Source: Chloroflexota bacterium (GTDB lineage: Bacteria > Chloroflexota > Anaerolineae > Promineifilales > Promineifilaceae). Taken from it: a stretch of 40,406 nt of DNA. The position numbers and the translations under genes are program-made. The notes below the pieces were generated by a model, which saw only the letters and a program-made list of their open reading frames with translations, ran no database searches and was not told where the DNA came from. Shown here in pieces: positions 33,428 through 40,406 of the stretch; position 1 is the first letter of the stretch, and each line of letters begins with the position of its first letter. The stretch covers positions 1-40,406 of the forward strand of contig JAGNBF010000071.1 of assembly GCA_018004935.1 (NCBI GenBank). Reading direction: 5' to 3'.

Positions 33428-34144
33428 TCACTGACCCAGCGGCAACCGCACCATCAGGCGACGAACGGGATCATCAGGTCCTTCCAGCGCCGCCACTACT
33501 AGCAAGCTAATATCATCACGGGGACGACCTAGATCTTTCGCCACAGCTTCATTTAACAACGTATCGGCAATAATATGGGGATGAAAAATGTGGCGTTCGA
33601 ACAGATGGGTTGCGGCCGCCACCGGATCATAAGTCTCCTGTCCACTCAACGACCCGGCATGACGTAATCCATCGGTAAACACAATCACCACTGTCCCCAC
33701 AACAATAGGTATCTCCGTAATAACCGGCTTCGTATTCTTGCGTACCCCCACACTTTCTGAAGGTTCATCAAGCACCCGCACCCCTTCTTCCGGTAAATGC
33801 ACAATCACCGGAGCCTCATTATTACGGGAAATCACAAACGTCTTCGAGTCCATATCAATCGAAAGAATATTAAGCGTGGCACTGACCTTCCCCCCTCGGT
33901 ACGTATACAGATAATCCTGAGCCGCCCGTGCGGCCGCGCCATCCCGCACCCCCTCAGCCAGCAATTGAATCGCCTTCCGTGCCACCACACTACTAATATT
34001 CTTCGCCGACTTCCCACTACGTTGCCCATCTACCAGCACAAACGAAAGACCGCCATGCGGCCGCTCCACCATCTCCAGCGTATCCCCACTCTCCAAAACC
34101 GCATACTTATTAATTTTAGCCACCGCCACACGTATTTCCATCAT
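33428..34144 (-). CDS. SpoIIE/PP2C-type protein phosphatase
   Basis: A 238-residue metal-dependent phosphatase-like protein from ATG 34144 (MMEIRVAVAKINKY). PP2C/SpoIIE features: LSFVLVDGQRSGKSA (metal Asp), SATLNILSIDMDSKTFVISRNNEAPVIV, VVIVFTDGLRHAG (metal Asp) and LGRPRDDISLLVVAAL (final Asp). It could reverse the action of Ser/Thr kinases such as those at 1-4521 or act on an anti-sigma antagonist; this is inference. A longer in-frame GTG start at 34177 falls inside the upstream gene's terminator hairpin and is rejected. Confidence 0.85.
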   Translation of the reverse strand: MMEIRVAVAKINKYAVLESGDTLEMVERPHGGLSFVLVDGQRSGKSAKNISSVVARKAIQLLAEGVRDGAAARAAQDYLYTYRGGKVSATLNILSIDMDSKTFVISRNNEAPVIVHLPEEGVRVLDEPSESVGVRKNTKPVITEIPIVVGTVVIVFTDGLRHAGSLSGQETYDPVAAATHLFERHIFHPHIIADTLLNEAVAKDLGRPRDDISLLVVAALEGPDDPVRRLMVRLPLGQ

Positions 34145-34153
34145 TTTCTGGCC

Positions 34154-34197
34154 TAAAACAAAACAGGTGACTGTCACCGAAATGCAACAGTCACCTG
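34154..34197 (-). terminator. Intrinsic terminator after the 343-residue membrane protein gene
   Basis: Read on the minus strand: CAGGTGACTGT / ACAGTCACCTG perfect 11-bp stem with a 12-base loop, then TTTTGTTTT. It lies between the stop at 34240 and the phosphatase start at 34144, so the phosphatase may be expressed by read-through or its own promoter. Confidence 0.8.
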
Positions 34198-34239
34198 CCT
34201 AACCCTATCTTTAATGACTGGTTAACCCAGTCTCACCAC

Positions 34240-35271
34240 TTAATAATCTAACATATCATCGGCCGCGACCGCTTCCACACCTTCTTTCGCCCAGGCAGAA
34301 AGTTCAATCGTTACCCGTTCCAGATAACTATCGGGGGGCAAATCCGGATTCGCGCCATATTCCATATTAACAATACGGGCATTAATGATGAGCGCATTCG
34401 TCTCCAAAGCAACCACTTCCCCAGCACGCATCAGGGCAGGTTCCCCTTTTGTTGCCAGTTTCGCCCGGATGGCATCATCATAATAAGCATGTTGCGTCAT
34501 AATGACCTTCGTCACGGTGCGAATGTCATTCTTATCAAACAACCATACTTCCATCGCCGTCACATTCTTGGGGCTATCCCCCCCCAAAGATTCCGAAATG
34601 CCTACCCCACACTCGCCCAAAAAGTCGCCATTGCTATTCTCAATACTAAATGAATCATCATAAGCATCATGGCCCCGGTTGTAAGTGGTCGTAAACCGGG
34701 CGATAGGGGTCATCGTCGCGGTGGCATCTGTCGCCTCACTGGTGACTGGCCCTTCCGTGGGTTTATCCACATGCATTTCATAAGCGGGACGATTAGGACC
34801 ACCACGTCGGGTAGCAATGCGGAAGAGCAAGAACAAGACGAGGATAAGAACGATAAGTAAGAGGCAAATAGTAAACAGCGTAGTGCCCCCACCACCTTCC
34901 TCGATAGCGGGAATAGGCTGACCATCAAATTGAGCACACCCTACATTATCTGTGATCGCGGCCGCGAGCGCCGTCAGTCGCTGTTGATCCGCCGGATCCA
35001 GCTCCGTTCTCGCCAGAGCACAAATCTCCTGCGGTGCACCAGACCAGATAACAAACGCTTCTTTCGCCCGGTTAACATCCAACCGCGACGAATACGAATC
35101 AGCCACGGCCAAAATATACGCTCGGCGAGTTGTGTCCGTCAGGTCTTGTGGGCCAGCATCAGTCCATTTCACGGGCATCAACCACCACCCGAGAATCGGC
35201 AAACCAATAATCAGCCCCACAATAAAGCCCGACACCACACCGATAATGGGCTGTTTGCGGATAAAATCCAT
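34240..35271 (-). CDS. Membrane protein of unknown function with two helices
   Basis: A 343-residue protein. Helix 1 spans about 8-33 (IGVVSGFIVGLIIGLPILGWWLM), an outside segment of about 95 residues contains two Cys, helix 2 spans about 131-152 (LFTICLLLIVLILVLFLLF), and the remaining about 190 residues are cytoplasmic or outside and include a beta-rich region (ARFTTTYNRGHDAYDDSFSIENSNGDFLGECGVGISE). I do not recognise the family. A strong ribosome site AGGTAGGTGA precedes the ATG. It ends at its own terminator before the phosphatase gene. Confidence 0.7.
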   Translation of the reverse strand: MDFIRKQPIIGVVSGFIVGLIIGLPILGWWLMPVKWTDAGPQDLTDTTRRAYILAVADSYSSRLDVNRAKEAFVIWSGAPQEICALARTELDPADQQRLTALAAAITDNVGCAQFDGQPIPAIEEGGGGTTLFTICLLLIVLILVLFLLFRIATRRGGPNRPAYEMHVDKPTEGPVTSEATDATATMTPIARFTTTYNRGHDAYDDSFSIENSNGDFLGECGVGISESLGGDSPKNVTAMEVWLFDKNDIRTVTKVIMTQHAYYDDAIRAKLATKGEPALMRAGEVVALETNALIINARIVNMEYGANPDLPPDSYLERVTIELSAWAKEGVEAVAADDMLDY

Positions 35272-35329
35272 ATGTCACCTACCTTAAGCAATGCACGCTT
35301 GTCTTGATAAAAGAAAAGTAACTATACAC

Positions 35330-35392
35330 GTCCTCGAGGGCTGAATTTGCCGAAGCCCGGCTCCGCCTTCGACAAGCTCAGGCATCGCTGTG
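35330..35392. repeat. Family E palindrome, copy 3
   Basis: TCCTCGAGGGCTGAATTTGC..CGAAGCC paired with CGCCTTCGACAAGCTCAGG. Located just upstream of the 343-residue membrane protein gene. Confidence 0.65.
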
Positions 35393-35625
35393 CCCCACCT
35401 GTATAGATACAAAGAAAAGATTCTGACAATACACCCTGCGCTGGTGACATCCCCTCTTATGAGCAATGTTATCATAACTCCACAGGGCGTACAAATTTTA
35501 TGTTGACAATAATTACACACGGTTACAGGGCGATTGCCTACTCACCAGAATAAACCCATCCCCCTGACGATTCCCGATTTTGCCCGCCTTAAAAAACTCC
35601 CCACCCAAGGGCGAGGGATTTTTCT

Positions 35626-35667
35626 CGTGTCATTTTTCGCGGGCGTCCGCCCGCAAAAAATGACACG
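35626..35667. repeat. Family L hairpin, copy 2 (terminator-like)
   Basis: CGTGTCATTTTTCGCGGGCG / CGCCCGCAAAAAATGACACG with TC loop, a near-perfect 20-bp stem. Compared with copy 1 (12532-12571) several base pairs differ on both arms together, i.e. compensatory changes. Confidence 0.75.
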
Positions 35668-35948
35668 AAGGGGGTTTCCCCCTTCCCGCTGGGAAGGGGC
35701 GCTACCGCCCCGGTTGCGGATTGAGGCAATAAAAGGGTTCCCCTTCCCGCTGGAATCGCAGACAGATGAGTCTTTCGTGGTAGCCATTCTATCCCTGTAT
35801 TATTGCGGAAAATCTCAAAAACCGTTGGACGCCAAAAGTACACTCGAAAAATGGCCCAAGCCGTAGAACAACCTTTAAGGCTGTTCACCCTCTCGAAAAA
35901 ACGAAAAACGGCAAACGCCAGGAGCAAACCAAATTGAGAATTGCTACA

Positions 35949-36059
35949 GGGTCTTCAGGATTTCGTGGGGTACGGGCAACCCTTGTGGTTGCCCCACACC
36001 GGGCAGGCACAAAGCCAGCCCGTACATCTGGTGTCTACCCCCTGAATTCCCAAAGAACC
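35949..36059. mobile_element. 111-bp MITE (family B), copy 2
   Basis: Inverted orientation relative to 20339-20449. Ends GGGTCTTCAGG and CCCAAAGAACC. It is flanked by the perfect 8-bp direct repeat TTGCTACA (35941-35948 and 36060-36067). Exactly the same length as the copies at 20339 and 37477. Confidence 0.92.
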
Positions 36060-36096
36060 TTGCTACAATCGCCCGAGTATATCCACGTTTTGTGGG

Positions 36097-36129
36097 AGAC
36101 CTGACAAGTTTGAGAAACCTGTCAGGTCT
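36097..36129. repeat. Family A palindrome, copy 5
   Basis: AGACCTGACAAGTTT / AAACCTGTCAGGTCT, set inside a wider imperfect palindrome (GAGTATATCCACG..GTGGGA / TCCCACGA..GGGTATACTC). Shares its flank with copy 3 at 12481. Confidence 0.8.
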
Positions 36130-36249
36130 GTATCCCACGATTTATGGGTATACTCCAATCGCCCTACACGGTTGCCCAATCATCTGTTGTTTCATACAAT
36201 GACAACCCTTGAAGGCATACTTTTCCCCAAACACCATAACGAGGTAACA

Positions 36250-37422
36250 ATGGCAATCAAAAGTGACCGCTGGATTCGCAAAATGGCCCTGGAACACGGC
36301 ATGATTGAGCCATTTGTCGAAAACCAGGTACGTCAAGGAGTAATCTCCTATGGCGTATCATCCTACGGCTACGACATCCGCGTCGCCGACGAATTCAAAA
36401 TCTTCACCAACGTCTTCTCCGCCATCGTAGACCCCAAAAACTTTGATCCCAAGTCCATGGTAGACTTCAAAGGAGACGTATGTATTGTCCCTCCCAACTC
36501 ATTTGCCCTGGCTCGGACCGTAGAATATTTTCGCATTCCCCGAAGTGTATTAACAATCTGTGTCGGAAAGTCAACCTACGCCCGTTGCTTTCGTGGTGAT
36601 ACCCGTGTGGCTCTCGTAGATGGCACCAGTCCCACCCTCGAAGAAATGGCGCACCGGACAGAAGAGGGCGAAATATTTTGGGGGTATAGCATCAGTGAAA
36701 ATGGGCGTGTAATCGTTACCTTACTAGAGGCCCCACGTTATGTTGGACGCGATAACCTGGTAGAACTACTCCTGGACAATGGTCAGACGATTTTTTGTAC
36801 CCCAGATCATTTGTTTATGCTCAGAGACAGGCAGTGGCAGGCCGCCGGTGAACTTCAACCAGGGACATCCTTAATGCCCCTCTACCGTTCAGTTCAACAT
36901 GGTCATGAAATAGTTTATCAACCCCTTACGGGACATTTACACCCCACCCAGCATCTCGCCAATGAATGGAATTTACGGCATGGCATTCATCATAAACAGG
37001 CCCTTGGGTTTGACCCCGAAGTAGTGTATGCAAAACCCCGCGCCCATATCCCTGAAAACAGCCATACCTTTTCGAGGCAAATGACCGCCAACAATCATAA
37101 AATTATATCCGTGCGTTTACTCGCCGGGGATCATGATGTTTATTGTCTGACCGTTCCTGAAACGGGCAATTTTGCTTTAGAAGCAGGGGTTTTTGTCCAT
37201 AATTGTGGCATTATCGTCAACGTGACCCCATTTGAACCGGAGTGGGAAGGATACGTTACCCTGGAAATCTCCAACACGACCCCTCTGCCTGCCAAAATTT
37301 ACGCTAACGAAGGTATTTCCCAGGTCCTTTTCTTTGAGTCAGATGAAGTGTGCGAAACATCTTACGCCGACCGCAAAGGGAAATATCAAAGCCAAAAGGG
37401 AATTGTTTTGCCTAAGTTGTGA
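36250..37422 (+). CDS. dcd: dCTP deaminase precursor containing a mini-intein
   Basis: A 390-residue precursor from ATG 36250 (GAGG upstream). The host protein, 184 residues after splicing, is dCTP deaminase, making dUTP for thymidylate synthesis: [49 protein letters not shown], then GKSTYAR up to residue 112, and after the intein [29 protein letters not shown] with the catalytic Glu (residue 339 of the precursor), ending [12 protein letters not shown]. The intein (residues 113-318) interrupts the most conserved active-site strand, right after the Arg equivalent to R115 of the E. coli enzyme. The protein is thus inactive until spliced. The upstream in-frame ATG at 36190 is not supported. No GCGGCCGC occurs in this gene. 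Confidence 0.93.
   Translation: MAIKSDRWIRKMALEHGMIEPFVENQVRQGVISYGVSSYGYDIRVADEFKIFTNVFSAIVDPKNFDPKSMVDFKGDVCIVPPNSFALARTVEYFRIPRSVLTICVGKSTYARCFRGDTRVALVDGTSPTLEEMAHRTEEGEIFWGYSISENGRVIVTLLEAPRYVGRDNLVELLLDNGQTIFCTPDHLFMLRDRQWQAAGELQPGTSLMPLYRSVQHGHEIVYQPLTGHLHPTQHLANEWNLRHGIHHKQALGFDPEVVYAKPRAHIPENSHTFSRQMTANNHKIISVRLLAGDHDVYCLTVPETGNFALEAGVFVHNCGIIVNVTPFEPEWEGYVTLEISNTTPLPAKIYANEGISQVLFFESDEVCETSYADRKGKYQSQKGIVLPKL
36586..37203 (+). mobile_element. 206-residue mini-intein in Dcd
   Basis: Splicing motifs are complete: block A begins with Cys ([13 protein letters not shown]), block B has TPDH ([10 protein letters not shown] and H three apart), block F is [17 protein letters not shown], and block G is GVFVHN followed by extein Cys. 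Residues 100-165 between B and F are short and contain no LAGLIDADG motif and no complete HNH site; [20 protein letters not shown] may be a remnant of a lost HNH homing endonuclease. It should therefore splice but not home by itself. Confidence 0.93.
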
Positions 37423-37476
37423 TCAGGACACTAATCTGGTACAGCAAACCATAGGGGAATGAGAACTAAATAACTT

Positions 37477-37587
37477 GGTTCTTTGGGGTTTCGTGGGGTA
37501 CGGGCAACCCTTGTCGTTGCCCCACACGGGGCAGGCACAAGGCCAGTTCCTACATCTGGTGTCAACCCCCTGAATTCCCCAAGACCC
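37477..37587. mobile_element. 111-bp MITE (family B), copy 3
   Basis: Ends GGTTCTTTGGG and CCCAAGACCC. Flanked by the perfect 8-bp direct repeat AATAACTT (37469-37476 and 37588-37595). The joined flanks reconstruct GAGAACTAAATAACTTGTTCG, which is the start of a family C element; the uninterrupted relative is at 20231-20260. Confidence 0.93.
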
Positions 37588-37645
37588 AATAACTTGTTCG
37601 CGGGGAGTGGCACGGTCGGCAACCGGCCACAGCAAATGTTCAAGT
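37588..37645. repeat. Family C element, copy 5 (split by the MITE)
   Basis: GTTCGCGGGGAGTGGCACGG..CGGCCACAGCAAATGTTCAAGT completes the family C element whose first bases lie at 37462-37476. Confidence 0.75.
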
Positions 37646-37657
37646 GAGGCAAAGATC

Positions 37658-37686
37658 AAAAAAGGCCCCTCAAATGAGGGGCCTTT
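37658..37686 (-). terminator. Intrinsic terminator of groES-groEL
   Basis: On the minus strand AAAGGCCCCTC / GAGGGGCCTTT with an ATTT loop and a TTTTTT run, 38 bp beyond the groEL stop. It also faces the end of dcd (convergent) and may serve both. Confidence 0.92.
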
Positions 37687-37723
37687 ATCATAACCAGCTT
37701 TTATTACAAGCCGTATCAGGGAA

Positions 37724-39364
37724 TTAGAAATCACCACCCATACCGCCACCGGGCATTGGTGGGGTCTTTTCCTTTTCGGGAATGTCGGTGATGAGGGCTT
37801 CGGTGGTTAGAATCATGGAAGCGATACTGGCGGCATTTTCCAATGCGCCACGGGTCACTTTAGCCGGATCAGTGATACCAGCTTTGATCATGTTCTCGTA
37901 TTTGTCATTCAAAACGTTGTAACCAATATTCTTATCGCCATGTTTCTCTTGTTCGCGGCCTACGTTTTGGATGATAACATCCCCATTTTGGCCTGCGTTG
38001 GAAGAGATTTTACGCATGGGGGCTAACAAAGCCTGGCGCAGAATGTTCAAACCGGTACGGATATCACCTTCGGGTACCGTTACTTCGTCCAGAGCTGGCA
38101 GGGCGTTGATCAGAGCCACACCACCACCGGGAACAATTCCTTCTTCCACAGCGGCGCGGGTTGCACTCAAAGCGTCTTCAACGCGATGTTTCTTCTCTTT
38201 TAGTTCAACTTCGGTCGCCGCACCCACACGGATGATAGCCACACCACCGGCCAATTTAGCCAGGCGTTCGTTGAGTTTTTCTTTGTCGTAGTCAGAGGTG
38301 CTCCGTTCGATTTCGGCCCGGATTTGTTCCACCCGACCTTTAATCTGATCTTCGCTACCAGACCCATCCACAATTGTGGTGTTGTCTTTGCTAGAGACCA
38401 CTTTGGCGGCACGGCCCAGGTCGCTGATCTGGGTGCTTTCCAGTTTGCGGCCCATTTCTTCGGTGATAAGTTGACCACCGGTGAGAACGGCGATGTCCTG
38501 CAACATGGCCTTGCGCCGATCCCCAAAACCAGGGGCTTTGATGGCCAGGGCGTTGAAGGTTCCGCGCAGTTTATTCAAGACCAATGTGGCCAGGGCTTCG
38601 CCATCTACATCTTCGGCGATGATGACCAGATTGCGACGACCAATTTGGATCATTTTTTCCAGAATCGGCACTAAATCTTGAGCAGAGCTGATTTTCTTGT
38701 CATGGATGAGGATGTAGGGGTCTTCGATGACCGCTTCCATAGATTCGGCGTTGGTGATGAAGTAGGCGCTGATATAGCCACGGTCAAACTGCATCCCTTC
38801 GACGAATTCGGTCTCGAATTGTAGACCTTTGGACTCTTCAACAGTGATGACACCATCTTTCCCTACTTTGTCCATTACTTCAGCGATCAGTTGGCCGATG
38901 GCATCGTCTTGGGCAGAGTTGGAAGCGACAGAGGCGATTTCGTCCATGCTATCAATCGGCACGGCCATTTCGCGGATACGTTTGGAGAGTGCGGCCACAC
39001 CAGCTTCGATGCCTCGTTTGAGGAGCATGGGATTAGCACCGGCGGCCAGGTTTTTCAACCCTTCGTTGACGATGCTTTGCGCCAATACGGTGGCGGTAGT
39101 GGTACCATCACCAGCAATGTCATTGGTTTTGGTGGCGGCTTCTTTGAGTAACTGGGCGCCCATATTTTCAAAGGGGTCTTCCAGTTCGATTTCTTTAGCG
39201 ACGGTTACGCCGTCGTGGGTGACGGTGGGCGCACCAAATTTTTTGTCTAAAGCGACGTTGCGGCCTTTGGGGCCGAGGGTAGTAGAGACGGCATTGGCGA
39301 CGACGTCAATACCTACTTTCAGTTTACGACGGGCGTCTTCGGAAAAAGCGAGTTGCTTCGCCAT
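37724..39364 (-). CDS. groL: Chaperonin GroEL (Hsp60)
   Basis: A 546-residue chaperonin subunit that forms the ATP-driven folding cage with GroES. Sequence is full length and canonical: [72 protein letters not shown] (ATP-binding Asp-Gly-Thr-Thr-Thr near 85-90), [15 protein letters not shown], and the glycine-rich tail [17 protein letters not shown] precedes the ATG at good spacing. It lies 87 bp behind groES in one transcript and ends at a strong terminator. It lacks the GCGGCCGC octamer entirely, unlike most genes here. Confidence 0.98.
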   Translation of the reverse strand: MAKQLAFSEDARRKLKVGIDVVANAVSTTLGPKGRNVALDKKFGAPTVTHDGVTVAKEIELEDPFENMGAQLLKEAATKTNDIAGDGTTTATVLAQSIVNEGLKNLAAGANPMLLKRGIEAGVAALSKRIREMAVPIDSMDEIASVASNSAQDDAIGQLIAEVMDKVGKDGVITVEESKGLQFETEFVEGMQFDRGYISAYFITNAESMEAVIEDPYILIHDKKISSAQDLVPILEKMIQIGRRNLVIIAEDVDGEALATLVLNKLRGTFNALAIKAPGFGDRRKAMLQDIAVLTGGQLITEEMGRKLESTQISDLGRAAKVVSSKDNTTIVDGSGSEDQIKGRVEQIRAEIERSTSDYDKEKLNERLAKLAGGVAIIRVGAATEVELKEKKHRVEDALSATRAAVEEGIVPGGGVALINALPALDEVTVPEGDIRTGLNILRQALLAPMRKISSNAGQNGDVIIQNVGREQEKHGDKNIGYNVLNDKYENMIKAGITDPAKVTRGALENAASIASMILTTEALITDIPEKEKTPPMPGGGMGGDF

Positions 39365-39451
39365 GGTTTGTTCTCCTGAATTAGTATAGAGATAGACACT
39401 GATGAGACAGGTTCTTTATGCCGTTCATCAGGGTTATCTTTGGGTTTGATT

Positions 39452-39748
39452 TTAGCCTTCAACAATGGCTAGAATGTCGGATTCTTTGAGAATGAGGAGT
39501 TTTTCGTTATTGATTTTGATTTCGGTACCGGCATATTTGGCATACAGTACACTATCGCCAACGGCTACGTCCATGGCAATGCGTTTGCCATCATCATCAC
39601 GGCGGCCAGGGCCAGCGGCAATAATGACACCCTGTTGGGGTTTTTCTTTAGCGGTTTCGGGTAATACCAGACCGGAGGGGGTTGTCTGTTCCTGTTCGAC
39701 AGGACGCACGACAACACGATCGCCTAGTGGCTTCATATTTGTGGACAT
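39452..39748 (-). CDS. groS: Co-chaperonin GroES
   Basis: A 98-residue co-chaperonin that caps Gro[37 protein letters not shown] (core and mobile loop), [30 protein letters not shown] are diagnostic. The start at 39748 is preferred over the GTG at 39754 because AAGGAG (39757-39762) sits 8 bases away. First gene of the CIRCE-controlled operon. Confidence 0.96.
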   Translation of the reverse strand: MSTNMKPLGDRVVVRPVEQEQTTPSGLVLPETAKEKPQQGVIIAAGPGRRDDDGKRIAMDVAVGDSVLYAKYAGTEIKINNEKLLILKESDILAIVEG

Positions 39749-39814
39749 TTTCACATCTCCTTACGTATGAAATTGACAAATTTCAGTGGTAGAAAGCGAG
39801 TAGATTTTTGATTA

Positions 39815-39841
39815 TTAGCACTCGCTTCATCGGAGTGCTAA
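39815..39841 (-). promoter_or_regulatory. CIRCE operator 1 (HrcA site), perfect
   Basis: TTAGCACTC - N9 - GAGTGCTAA matches the CIRCE consensus at all 18 arm positions. It lies 10 bp downstream of the -10 box, over the expected transcription start of groES-groEL. HrcA repressor should bind here and release on heat shock. Confidence 0.97.
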
Positions 39842-39851
39842 CGATGGAGGA

Positions 39852-39880
39852 ATTTTAGCAATGGCAAGGGGAGATGTCAA
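39852..39880 (-). promoter_or_regulatory. Sigma70-type promoter of groES-groEL
   Basis: On the minus strand TTGACA (39875-39880), 17-bp spacer, TAAAAT (39852-39857). Perfect -35, near-perfect -10, and optimal spacing. Confidence 0.9.
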
Positions 39881-39886
39881 GGGATT

Positions 39887-39913
39887 TTAGCAATCAATTC
39901 ACTGAAGTGCTAA
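39887..39913 (-). promoter_or_regulatory. CIRCE operator 2, one mismatch per arm
   Basis: TTAGCAATC - N9 - AAGTGCTAA, the same 9-9-9 geometry as operator 1, placed directly upstream of the -35 box. Each arm differs from consensus at one base, so a weaker HrcA site is likely. Confidence 0.75.
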
Positions 39914-39926
39914 GTGAGTGTCAAAA

Positions 39927-39980
39927 AATAACTTGGGTGGCGCGGTCAGGAGACCGTCCAAAGCAGTTTTGTCGGTTATT
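39927..39980. repeat. Family C element, copy 6
   Basis: AATAACTTGGGTGGCGCGGT..CAGGAGACCGTCC ending GTTATT. It lies two bases from the next MITE copy. Confidence 0.75.
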
Positions 39981-39982
39981 TA

Positions 39983-40093
39983 GAGTCTTTGGGAATTCAG
40001 GGGGTTGACAGCAGATGTACGGGCTGGCCTTGTGCCTGCCCCGTGTGGGGCAACCACAAGGGTTGCCCGTACCTCACGAAACCCCAAAGAATT
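39983..40093. mobile_element. 111-bp MITE (family B), copy 4
   Basis: TCTTTGGG and CCCAAAGA are the same 105 bp apart as in copy 1, and the internal sequence matches copy 1 closely and in the same orientation. The flanks (GTTATTTA and TTTATTTT region) are only loosely similar, so the target duplication has decayed or is absent. Confidence 0.88.
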
Positions 40094-40179
40094 TATTTTC
40101 TTCCTCTCAACTCATTGTTGAACTGTTGAACTGTTCCTGAAGCGGTAGACGCTCTAGGGCGATTGCCTACGTAGAGTTC

Positions 40180-40276
40180 ATCCACCCCCAACCCCGCCCC
40201 CAGGGGCGGGGAGTTTTTTTAAGGCGGGCAAAATCGGGGATGAAACTCCCCGATTTTGCCCGCCGAGTGGGTTCCC
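40180..40276. repeat. Family F module, copy 7
   Basis: CCCCGCCCCCAGGGGCGGGG hairpin with a TTTTTTT run, then GGCGGGCAAAATCGGGG / CCCCGATTTTGCCCGCC inverted repeat. The clearest terminator-like member. The region from 40094 to the window end also has a duplicated TTATTTTCTTCCTCTCAAC (40093 and 40316) and the family D tail at 40355-40400; no gene. Confidence 0.75.
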
Positions 40277-40406
40277 CTGGTTAATTATTCAACCATTCAC
40301 GAATTCACCGATTCATTATTTTCTTCCTCTCAACCGAAATGAAACACACCCTTTGCCAAATCGTCCTACAAATTTGTAAAGCTGACCTGAACCATGCCAT
40401 TGATAT

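Larger units (their letters stand above)
26..34965. repeat. Highly iterated octamer GCGGCCGC
   Basis: About 80 copies by hand count between 26-33 and 34958-34965, for example 169-176, 904-911, 14280-14287 and an overlapping pair at 33047-33060. All but one (14280) lie inside genes, most often in the frame GCG GCC GCN giving Ala-Ala-Ala, less often Gly-Arg or Arg-Pro. Many are extended to CGCGGCCGCG. None occurs after 34965. Confidence 0.95.
35272..36249. other. 978-bp gene-free repeat region upstream of dcd
   Basis: Contains family E copy 3 (35330-35392), about 150 bp of AT-rich DNA with a TTGACA at about 35503 but no matching -10, family F (35570-35700), family L copy 2 (35626-35667), a family M-like segment (CGAAAAATGGCCC..GGCTGTTC near 35845-35885), the 111-bp MITE copy 3 (35949-36059) and family A copy 5 (36097-36129). 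No gene seen. Confidence 0.7.

Noticed and set aside
34145-34177. GTG start for the phosphatase
   Set aside because: It falls within the terminator hairpin of the upstream gene; the ATG at 34144 fits the family better.
35534-35866. 110-codon open frame in the dcd upstream region
   Set aside because: Made entirely of family F and L repeats; no protein features.

Overview
This window looks like chromosomal DNA of a member of the Chloroflexota (Anaerolineae/Ardenticatenia-like). The basis is the gene content: eukaryotic-type Ser/Thr kinases fused to propeller or binding domains, a cyclase-AAA-TPR giant, a Uma2 protein, and recG/coaD with a coiled-coil partner. The assignment is inference; no rRNA or other species marker is present. 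I recognise no tRNA, rRNA, CRISPR array, prophage or transposase gene.

Layout. 1-4521: a truncated membrane protein with an extracytoplasmic solute-binding-like domain, then a Ser/Thr kinase with a C-terminal beta-propeller. 4785-7425: glycerate kinase and an unknown gene, preceded by a tiny ORF with a perfect ribosome-binding site. 7612-8337: Uma2-type nuclease-fold protein. 8481-12255 (minus strand): methyltransferase, M19 dipeptidase, DUF2283 protein and endonuclease IV. 13035-17048: proB and a VIT-VWA surface protein. 17267-20108: TPP riboswitch with terminator, thiamine pyrophosphokinase, thiamine-binding lipoprotein and a nucleoside-deaminase-fold enzyme. 20513-29872 (minus): cyclase/AAA/TPR protein, GAF protein, coiled-coil protein, coaD, recG. 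30255-35271: polytopic membrane protein, small P-loop protein, SpoIIE/PP2C-type phosphatase, unknown membrane protein. 36250-37422: dCTP deaminase interrupted by a 206-residue mini-intein. 37724-39748 (minus): groES-groEL under a promoter flanked by two CIRCE operators.

Two genome-scale signals stand out. First, the octamer GCGGCCGC occurs about 80 times by hand count in the first 35 kb, almost always inside genes, where about one copy or fewer is expected by chance. It behaves like the cyanobacterial HIP1 octamer but with a different sequence. It is absent from the last 5.4 kb (dcd, groEL, groES).

Second, nearly every intergenic gap is built from reusable palindromic modules. One is a 111-bp element with about 11-bp terminal inverted repeats. 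Three of its four full copies have perfect 8-bp target duplications, and in two cases it is inserted into another repeat family whose uninterrupted version is also present here, so it is a mobile MITE. Other families include a 52-bp unit with compensatory stem changes and a palindrome that reaches the ends of minus-strand genes.
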